Positions 58,578-64,000 of a DNA stretch of 64,000 bases are shown in pieces. Made by a program: the position numbers and the translations under genes. Source of the stretch: Hymenobacter arizonensis. GTDB taxonomy: Bacteria; Bacteroidota; Bacteroidia; Cytophagales; Hymenobacteraceae. Within the stretch, counting starts at the first letter, position 1, and every line of letters starts with the position of its first letter. The stretch lies in the NCBI RefSeq assembly GCF_900115775.1, contig NZ_FOXS01000006.1, positions 62,001 through 126,000 of the forward strand, given 5' to 3'. A model generated the notes under the pieces. It made no database searches and had not been told where the DNA came from. It saw nothing but the letters and a program-made list of their open reading frames with translations.

Positions 58578-59384
58578 TTACTTTTTCAGGTAGCCCAGCT
58601 CGGTTAGAATCTGCTCGGTAATGAGCCGACGGCCGGCAATGAAGCGTTGGTCGACAGGGACGCCGGCGTCGGGCTCCACGTTGAGGGCGAAGAAGTACAC
58701 GGCGCCGCTGGCCTGTTCCAGCCAGCCAACAAACCAGCCGTTGTCGCGCCCGTGGGGGTTGGTCCAGCCAGTTTTTCCATAGAGGCGGTACTGCGGGGTT
58801 TGCTGTAGCAGCAGCAGTTGCTTGGTAATGGCGTGGCTGCGGGCCGAAACCGGCAACTGGTTGGCGTGCAAGCGGCGCAAAAAGTCAATCTGTTCGAACT
58901 GCGTAATGCGCGACTTGCCCACCAGCCAAAACGAGTCGACGGTAGCCTCCGTGGCCACCATTTTGCCGAAGTTCAGCTTGGGCAAGAGTTGCTGATAGCG
59001 CTTGGCTCCTACCGCCCGGGCCACTTGCTGGTAGCAGGGCACGCAGGAAACCCGCAGGGCCTCGGCGGCGGTCATGTCGCGGTTCCAAGCGCCGAAAGTG
59101 CGCTGCACGCCGTCCCACTTAAACACCTGGCTGGTGTCGCGGATGACGCCGGTTTCCAGGCCGATGAGGGTGTTGGGGATTTTGAACGTGGAGGCCGGCA
59201 GGAAGCCCTGGCGGCAGCGCGTCGCGTCGTAGGCCGTGTAGCGGTTGGCTTGCGAGTCGAAAACCAAAAACGAGCCGTGCAGCTGCCGGGCCTGGAAGTA
59301 GGCGCTGAAATCACGCTCGACTACGGCCGGTTTTGGCCCAAAGCTGCCGAGCCACAGCGGCAGCAAAAACAAGAAAACACGCAT
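58578..59384 (-). CDS. Class D beta-lactamase-like protein (OXA family)
   Basis: 268 residues from ATG 59384, with an N-terminal export segment (MRVFLFLLPLWLGSFGPKPA). Class D motifs: S65-T-F-K68 in GFLPASTFKIPNTLIGLETG, S113-C-V in SCVPCYQQVAR, K204-T-G in LYGKTGWTNP, and NGWFVGWLEQ. The usual Y-G-N is F-G-K (139-141). Class D enzymes open beta-lactam rings with a Ser nucleophile and carbamylated Lys; relatives in Bacteroidota may be intrinsic, not acquired. No mobile element is nearby. The 90-residue extension to 59654 overlaps the divergent aldo/keto reductase and is rejected. Confidence 0.9.
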   Translation of the reverse strand: MRVFLFLLPLWLGSFGPKPAVVERDFSAYFQARQLHGSFLVFDSQANRYTAYDATRCRQGFLPASTFKIPNTLIGLETGVIRDTSQVFKWDGVQRTFGAWNRDMTAAEALRVSCVPCYQQVARAVGAKRYQQLLPKLNFGKMVATEATVDSFWLVGKSRITQFEQIDFLRRLHANQLPVSARSHAITKQLLLLQQTPQYRLYGKTGWTNPHGRDNGWFVGWLEQASGAVYFFALNVEPDAGVPVDQRFIAGRRLITEQILTELGYLKK

Positions 59385-59508
59385 AAGCCAACGATAAGAA
59401 CCAAAAGTAGTGTTACGGCGCCCGAGCACAACCCCAAGGCCCTGGCGGCGGTTAAAGAACCCAGCGGTGCCCGTGGCCCGACTGACTTTACAATCGGTTT
59501 TTAAGCTT

Positions 59509-60468
59509 ATGCAAACTCGTGAACTCGGCCGCTCCGGCCTCTCTATTTCGCCCCTCATGCTGGGCGGCAACGTCTTCGGCTGGACCGCCGATGAAGCCAC
59601 TTCCTTCGCCGTGCTTGATGCTTTTGTGGCGGGCGGCGGCAACGCAATCGACACTGCCGACGGCTACTCGGTGTGGGTGCCCGGCCACGTGGGCGGCGAA
59701 TCCGAAACCATCATCGGCAAGTGGCTGAAGCGGCGCGGCCGGCGCGACGACGTCGTTATCGCCACCAAAGTAGGCTGGGAAGTCAATGCCGAAAACAAAG
59801 GCCTGGCCAAAGACTACATTCTGCGCGCCGTGGAAGGCTCGCTCAAGCGCCTCGGCACCGATTACATCGACCTGTACCAGTCGCACAAAGACGACCCCAC
59901 CGTGCCCGTGGCCGAAACCCTGGAAGCCTATGCCCAGCTGGTGAAAGCGGGCAAAGTGCGCGTCATCGGGGCGTCCAACTTCACCGCCGAACGCCTGCGG
60001 GAATCCCTGGCCGCCAGCCAGCAGCACGGCTTTCCGCGCTACGAAACGCTGCAAAACCTCTACAATCTCTACGACCGGGAAGACTTCGAAAAGAACTTGG
60101 CCCCGGTGCTGCAGCAGGAAGGCATCAGCGCCATTCCCTACTACGGGCTGGCGGCCGGCTTCCTCACCGGCAAATACCGCACGGAAGCCGACCTGCAAAA
60201 AAGCGCACGTGGTGGTGGCGTTGGCCAGAAGTATCTGAATGAGAAAGGTCTGGGTATCCTCAAAGCCATTGATGTAGTTGCGGAACGCCAGCAGGTTTCA
60301 CCCGCTCAGGTAGCGCTGGCTTGGCTGATGCAGGCGCCGAGCGTGGCGGCTCCCATCGCCAGCGCCACCAGCGTGGAGCAGGTAACGGAGCTTCTTAAAG
60401 CCACTGAGCTGCAGCTGTCAGCGGAGGATGTGCAGACCTTGGAGAAGGCGCAATCGGCTGCGGTTTAG
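59509..60468 (+). CDS. Aldo/keto reductase
   Basis: 319-residue NADPH-dependent oxidoreductase with the AKR barrel. ATG 59509 is chosen (MQTRELGRSGLSISPLMLGG). Active-site residues: Asp and Tyr in NAIDTADGYSVW, Lys in IATKVGWEV, His in LYQSHKDDPT. Cofactor residues in IGASNFTAERL and IPYYGLAAGFLTGKYR. The second half keeps the usual VAPIASATSVEQV. Complete and of normal length. Substrate unknown. It diverges from the beta-lactamase-like gene; a large inverted repeat follows nine bases after the stop. Confidence 0.93.
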   Translation: MQTRELGRSGLSISPLMLGGNVFGWTADEATSFAVLDAFVAGGGNAIDTADGYSVWVPGHVGGESETIIGKWLKRRGRRDDVVIATKVGWEVNAENKGLAKDYILRAVEGSLKRLGTDYIDLYQSHKDDPTVPVAETLEAYAQLVKAGKVRVIGASNFTAERLRESLAASQQHGFPRYETLQNLYNLYDREDFEKNLAPVLQQEGISAIPYYGLAAGFLTGKYRTEADLQKSARGGGVGQKYLNEKGLGILKAIDVVAERQQVSPAQVALAWLMQAPSVAAPIASATSVEQVTELLKATELQLSAEDVQTLEKAQSAAV

Positions 60469-60476
60469 CGGATTTC

Positions 60477-60598
60477 GGAACCTCACCCCCTGACCCCCTC
60501 TCCAAAAAAGAGGGGGCACCGGTTCGTGAAGACGATTCCGCCGAAAGCATTTCTGGGGCCCCCTCTTTTTTGGAGAGGGGGTCAGGGGGTGAGGTTCC
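60477..60598. repeat. Perfect 41-base inverted repeat, C-rich family
   Basis: Left arm 60477-60517 (GGAACCTCACCCCCTGACCC and on) and right arm 60558-60598 are exact complements, with a 40-base loop. It is the second copy of the C-rich core found at 2996-3041/3219-3263. Confidence 0.88.
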
Positions 60599-60651
60599 AG
60601 CGCGTGATGCCTCAAGCCTTCTAATCAAAACATCTAAAACCACCCTTCCAC

Positions 60652-61680
60652 ATGCCCATCACCAACACCCGCGTGAAGTTAGCTTCGCGCCCTACCGGCC
60701 TGCCACAAGCCACCAATCTTGAAATTGACACCATCGACCTACCAGCCCTTGCAGATGGACAGGTACTCGTCAAAATCAACTTTATATCCCTCGACCCCGC
60801 CATGCGGGGCTGGATGAACGAAGGCAAATCCTACATCCGGCCCATACAGCTTGGCGAGGTGTTCCGGGCTGGCACTGCCGGCGAAGTGGTAGAGTCCAAG
60901 AACTCCGCTTTCGCCAAGGGTGACTACGTGACCGGCAACCTCGGCGTGCAGCAATATGCTGTGGTGGGCACCGGCGCCAGCGACCCGAGCAGCCCCGAGT
61001 ATTTGGTGAAAGTCGACACCCGCATTGCGCCGCTCGAAGCCTACTTGGCCACCCTCGGCATGCCGGGCCTGACGGCCTACTTCGGCCTGCTGAATACCGG
61101 CCAGCCTAAAGCGGGCGAAACGGTGGTAGTATCCGGCGCGGCCGGGGCCGTGGGCAGCGTGGTAGGCCAGATTGCCAAGCTGAAAGGCTGCCGCGTGGTG
61201 GGCATCGCCGGCGACCAAGCCAAGGTCGACTACTGCGTGAATGAGCTGGGCTTCGATGCCTGCATCAACTACAAAACCCAGAACGTGCGCAGCGGCCTCC
61301 GCGCCGCCTGCCCCCAAGGCATTGATGTGTATTTCGACAACGTGGGTGGCGAAATCCTGGACTTTGCACTGGAGCAAATCCGGCTGAAAGCCCGCATTGT
61401 GATATGCGGCGCCATCTCGCAGTACAATAACACCACACCCGTGAAAGGGCCGTCCAACTACCTCTCGCTGCTTGTAAACCGAGCCCGCATGGAAGGAATC
61501 GTGGTGTTCGACAATGCAGCCAACTATGGCACAGCCGCCCGCGAAATGGCCGGCTGGATACAGGAGGGAAAGCTGCACTCGCCCAAGGTGCAGGTAGAGC
61601 ACGGCATAGAAAACTTCCTGCCCGCGCTGCTCAAGCTGTTTTCGGGCGAGAACTTTGGGAAGCTGGTGCTGGCACCGTGA
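60652..61680 (+). CDS. NADP-dependent oxidoreductase, medium-chain (CurA-like)
   Basis: 342-residue zinc-independent medium-chain dehydrogenase/reductase. The catalytic N-terminal domain contains SLDPAMRGWMNE, typical of the alkenal/one-oxidoreductase (CurA, PTGR) branch. The Rossmann domain starts VVVSGAAGAVGSVVGQIAKL with the GxxGxxG-type motif, followed by DVYFDNVGGEILD. CurA-type enzymes reduce alpha,beta-unsaturated carbonyls such as curcumin; here the substrate is unknown. It is preceded by the 41-base inverted repeat and followed by a terminator. No signal peptide. Confidence 0.92.
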   Translation: MPITNTRVKLASRPTGLPQATNLEIDTIDLPALADGQVLVKINFISLDPAMRGWMNEGKSYIRPIQLGEVFRAGTAGEVVESKNSAFAKGDYVTGNLGVQQYAVVGTGASDPSSPEYLVKVDTRIAPLEAYLATLGMPGLTAYFGLLNTGQPKAGETVVVSGAAGAVGSVVGQIAKLKGCRVVGIAGDQAKVDYCVNELGFDACINYKTQNVRSGLRAACPQGIDVYFDNVGGEILDFALEQIRLKARIVICGAISQYNNTTPVKGPSNYLSLLVNRARMEGIVVFDNAANYGTAAREMAGWIQEGKLHSPKVQVEHGIENFLPALLKLFSGENFGKLVLAP

Positions 61681-61691
61681 GTTTAGCGAAG

Positions 61692-61742
61692 CGGGGAGCA
61701 GTAAGCCTTCATAACAGGAAAGGACTTACTGCTCCCCTTTTT
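61692..61742. terminator. Bidirectional terminator
   Basis: Stem GGGGAGCAGTAAG / CTTACTGCTCCCC with T-run on the plus strand, between the convergent genes ending at 61680 (+) and 61753 (-). Confidence 0.85.
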
Positions 61743-61752
61743 GCTAAAGGCA

Positions 61753-62271
61753 TTATTTCTTGATGGTCGCGATGGGGTTGTTGGCTACCGCTTGGGCATT
61801 GACCACGGTGTTGTGGCCGGCGGCAAGTAGCCACTTGCCCTGCTTTTTCACCATCACTAGCGTGAGCAGGTCCTGGTCGTCGCCCATTTTGTTGACGCCG
61901 CGGTTCACCCCGTCGGGCGGGTAATAGGCGCCTACCTCGTAATACATGTTTACCAACGCCACGTCGGGCGTGATGGCGCGCATCGTAACCTCGCCTTGCT
62001 TAAAGGAGACGCCCTTGAACATTGAATCAAAAATGCGCTGGTGCGCCAACTGCACATCGGGTCGGCCACGCCACCACATGCCCACAATGTTGACCCAGCT
62101 CACATCGGGCGTGGTGTAGGTGGCCATTTCGGAGAATTTATGGTCTTTGTAGTTGGTATCGATGCGCTGGAGCACTTGCCGAATCGCAGCCGCATCGGCG
62201 GGTGGTAGTTGTTGGGCGATGGCGCCACGAGCGCCGAGCGCCAGGACCAGGCTGAAGAGGAGGGCTTTCAT
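61753..62271 (-). CDS. SnoaL/DUF4440-like exported protein
   Basis: 172 residues from ATG 62271, with a signal peptide (MKALLFSLVLALGARGAIAQ). The mature part is a SnoaL-like (NTF2-fold) domain: AIRQVLQRIDTNYKDHKFSE, VSWVNIVGMWWRGRPDVQLA, MFKGVSFKQGEVTMRAITPD, LLTLVMVKKQGKWLLAAGHN. It resembles the SgcJ/EcaC and DUF4440 group, whose members are often annotated as oxidoreductases or ketosteroid-isomerase-like, without proven activity. Upstream, on the same strand, is an AraC regulator. Confidence 0.85.
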   Translation of the reverse strand: MKALLFSLVLALGARGAIAQQLPPADAAAIRQVLQRIDTNYKDHKFSEMATYTTPDVSWVNIVGMWWRGRPDVQLAHQRIFDSMFKGVSFKQGEVTMRAITPDVALVNMYYEVGAYYPPDGVNRGVNKMGDDQDLLTLVMVKKQGKWLLAAGHNTVVNAQAVANNPIATIKK

Positions 62272-62343
62272 ACGAATAAGAGGGTTGGTTCGGCAGCAAA
62301 GCTCCGGTCCAAGGCCCCTGCCCGGGTAGTAAAAAACCGACAT

Positions 62344-63192
62344 TTATGCGGGCCGGAACGACGAACTGGCGCCCACCACGCGGGTATGCGAGGTTTCGGC
62401 GGCCAGTAGCTGCGGGGGCGTCACGCCGGCAAACTCCTTGAAATCGCGCACCAGGTGGCGGTAGTCGTAGTAGCCGACTTGCACGGCCACCGCCAGCCAG
62501 TCGAGGTCCGGCTGCGCTTCTTTCAGGCGAAACGCACGATCGAAGCGCACAATGCGGGCGTAGAGCTTGGGCGACATGCCCACCCGCTCGAAAAAGCCCC
62601 GCTCAAACTGCCGCGGGCTGAGGCAGGCTTCCGCGGCTAGGTGGTCGAGCGAGGCCGTGGTGCGGCCAGTGGGCAGCAGCGCGGGCAGCAGGCGGTCGAG
62701 TGGCCGTTCGGGGTGCGGGCGCAGGCGGCGCAGCGTGCCCAGCAGGTAGGTTTCGAGCACGCCGAGCATGGCCGTGTAGTCGGTGGTTTCGGCCAGCCGG
62801 TCTTCTACTTCGGTCACGGCTGGGCCGAGCAGGGCGCGGCTCTCGATGGAGAAATCGAACAGCTCTTTCACCGGCACGCCAAGCAACCGGTGGAGCCCAC
62901 CGGGCCAAAACGCAGCACAAACCATGAGGTGATTGGGCGGAAACCGCAAGTCGACCCGTGACACCTGTGGCCCCACCACAATGCTGCGCGGCGACGAAAT
63001 TTCCCGCCCCTGCCCGTAGTGAAAGGTGCGCATTTGGTCGCGCGGATAGAAATACAGCCACTGCTGCGGCGCCGGGGGCATGGGCTTCACGGCCTTCGCG
63101 GGGTCCAGGCCATCGTAGTGCGCGTGCACCAGCATGTAGAACTGGACGTACGGCCGAAGCGGCAGGGCAGGCTGCTGAAAGCGAAGAACCAT
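62344..63192 (-). CDS. AraC family transcriptional regulator
   Basis: 282-residue cytoplasmic regulator. The N-terminal part (about 1-165, with PLRPYVQFYMLVHAHYDGLD and FPPNHLMVCAAFWPGGLHRL) is the DUF6597-type sensing domain seen in many Bacteroidota AraC proteins. The C-terminal DNA-binding domain holds two helix-turn-helix units: ASLDHLAAEACLSPRQFERG and DLDWLAVAVQVGYYDYRHLV, closing RDFKEFAGVTPPQLL. It starts about 70 bases from the SnoaL-like gene on the same strand and may control it. Confidence 0.9.
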   Translation of the reverse strand: MVLRFQQPALPLRPYVQFYMLVHAHYDGLDPAKAVKPMPPAPQQWLYFYPRDQMRTFHYGQGREISSPRSIVVGPQVSRVDLRFPPNHLMVCAAFWPGGLHRLLGVPVKELFDFSIESRALLGPAVTEVEDRLAETTDYTAMLGVLETYLLGTLRRLRPHPERPLDRLLPALLPTGRTTASLDHLAAEACLSPRQFERGFFERVGMSPKLYARIVRFDRAFRLKEAQPDLDWLAVAVQVGYYDYRHLVRDFKEFAGVTPPQLLAAETSHTRVVGASSSFRPA

Positions 63193-63328
63193 AATGCCAG
63201 CAGAAGGAGAAGCTTGAAGTTAGCTTTTTTCTGCGGCAAACTGGTGCTATGGCTTAAGAGTGAGGCATTACAGAATAGAGCAGTTATGTAGCTCAGCAAC
63301 TCGCCCGCTTCGCTATTACATAGCCCAC

Positions 63329-63412
63329 CTGTCATCCTGAGCGCAGCGAAGGACCTTATCACGCCATACCAAACTAGCGTGATAAGGTCCTTCGCTGCGC
63401 TCAGGATGACAG
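63329..63412. repeat. Perfect 35-base inverted repeat (GTCATCCTGAGC family)
   Basis: Arms 63329-63363 and 63378-63412 are exact complements (CTGTCATCCTGAGCGCAGCG at the left end), with a 14-base loop. Same family as 23854-23947 and 41205-41298. It lies 12 bases past the partial transglutaminase stop. Confidence 0.88.
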
Positions 63413-63424
63413 ATAGGAGAAATG

Positions 63425-64000
63425 CTACTGCTTCACGTCCGCAAATTCGTACGTACGAGCTACTTCCAGGGGCTTGCCATCGGCTTCGGCGTAGGGATAC
63501 ACGAAGTAGTTGAGAGGCGCGGCGGCCTGGCGGGGCACCAGCACCACGTCGCGGCCGCGGGTAAATTCCACGCGGTTTTCATCGTGGGCACCGAAGAAAT
63601 AGTTGCGCTTGCTGGGGTCTTTGGCGGCTTCAGACGCATCGACGGGCACCCAACCGGTTTCGGGGGTGTAGAACTCGGCCCAGCAGTGGTAGCCTTTTAT
63701 TTCGCCCTTGCCGCGCTCGGCGGGCAGTGGCAGGCCGATGCTGAAGCGTGCCGGAATGCCTACCGCCCGGCAGTAGCCGATGAATATGGCGTGGAAATCG
63801 GTGCAGTTGCCGCGGCGGGCATCGCAGGCGTAGTAGATGTCGCCGCGGCCCCAGCCCTGGCCGGTTTTGTCGTAGGTCACGGTGCTCACCACGTGCTCGT
63901 AGATGGCGCGGGCTCGGTCGAGGTTGGTTTTCGCGCTGGCTTTGGTGACGACCTCCTGGGCCTGCTGGCGAATTTGCAGGTCGAGCGGCACGAGGCGGTC
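63425..64000 (-). CDS. Transglutaminase-like domain protein (5' end outside window)
   Basis: The reading frame stays open to the right window edge, so the N-terminus is missing; the visible part is 191 residues. It contains a transglutaminase-like cysteine-protease fold with all three catalytic positions: Cys in RRGNCTDFHAIFIGYCRAVG, His in KGYHCWAEFYTPETGW and Asp in VPVDASEAAKD. The family includes bacterial proteases and amide-forming enzymes; many Bacteroidota members are secreted or in gene clusters for peptide cleavage. The tail (PLNYFVYPYAEADGKPLEVA, TYEFADVK) is a short beta segment. Confidence 0.9.
   Translation of the reverse strand, partial: DRLVPLDLQIRQQAQEVVTKASAKTNLDRARAIYEHVVSTVTYDKTGQGWGRGDIYYACDARRGNCTDFHAIFIGYCRAVGIPARFSIGLPLPAERGKGEIKGYHCWAEFYTPETGWVPVDASEAAKDPSKRNYFFGAHDENRVEFTRGRDVVLVPRQAAAPLNYFVYPYAEADGKPLEVARTYEFADVKQ

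Noticed and set aside
1..64000. CRISPR arrays, phage or transposase genes, toxin-antitoxin pairs, restriction systems
   Set aside because: No repeat-spacer pattern, no integrase, transposase, methylase or nuclease/antitoxin pair was seen.

Overview
The window looks like chromosomal DNA of a high-GC, pigmented-soil-type Bacteroidota, most like Hymenobacter or a close relative in the Hymenobacteraceae. The reasons are a type IX secretion (T9SS) C-terminal sorting tail, a TonB-dependent receptor of the outer-membrane beta-barrel family, AraC regulators fused to membrane domains, a DUF5916-type N-terminal remnant, many lipoproteins, and genes that mostly lack Shine-Dalgarno sites. This is inference from gene families and style. 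No rRNA or tRNA gene was found to anchor the taxonomy.

Layout. 1-5.5 kb: secreted peptidases (S9, M28, M20) and a flavin-reductase-like protein. 5.6-12.1 kb: a metallo-beta-lactamase-fold hydrolase with a C-terminal membrane anchor, an alpha/beta hydrolase, two low-complexity Ser/Thr/Gly lipoproteins that share an upstream DNA block, and the HTTM and DCC membrane/thiol proteins. 12.2-18.9 kb: a penicillin-binding/beta-lactamase-like serine hydrolase, a T9SS cargo gene whose natural ATG is followed two codons later by TGA, a DinB-like protein, a glycosyltransferase-39-like membrane protein overlapping a lipoprotein gene, and a 730-base gene-free stretch full of palindromes. 19.2-33.2 kb: alpha-glucan metabolism (GH31 glucosidase, periplasmic GH13 amylase, GH13 branching enzyme, and a glycosyltransferase-like protein that seems to lack its second half), interleaved with small unknowns and a COG0523 GTPase / thioredoxin-reductase-like pair. 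33.4-44.9 kb: gamma-glutamyltransferase, a TonB receptor with an AraC regulator, three tandem paralogous small helical proteins of unknown function, an M3 peptidase and a NYN nuclease. 45-50.7 kb: a second GH31 enzyme with two AT-rich segments, plus GNAT, PAP2, YceI and an unknown secreted protein. 51.4-64 kb: a WcaJ-type sugar-phosphate transferase with two stand-alone GAF proteins, an AraC regulator, DUF421 protein, a hydrophilin-like protein, CrcB fluoride channel, a class D beta-lactamase-like protein, two oxidoreductases, a SnoaL-like protein, an AraC regulator and a partial transglutaminase.

How it fits together. Most of the window is extracytoplasmic: about half of the genes encode proteins with signal peptides, lipoboxes or membrane spans. 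Together they describe a cell that digests peptides and alpha-glucans outside the cytoplasm, stores glucan, and monitors its envelope. Between genes there is a set of long, nearly perfect inverted repeats that recur in recognisable families, probably REP/MITE-like dispersed elements. No phage, integrase, transposase, CRISPR array or classical defence system was seen. The best candidates for undescribed biology are the three-paralog cluster at 39350-40917, the shared upstream block of the two low-complexity lipoproteins, and the mosaic GH31 gene.
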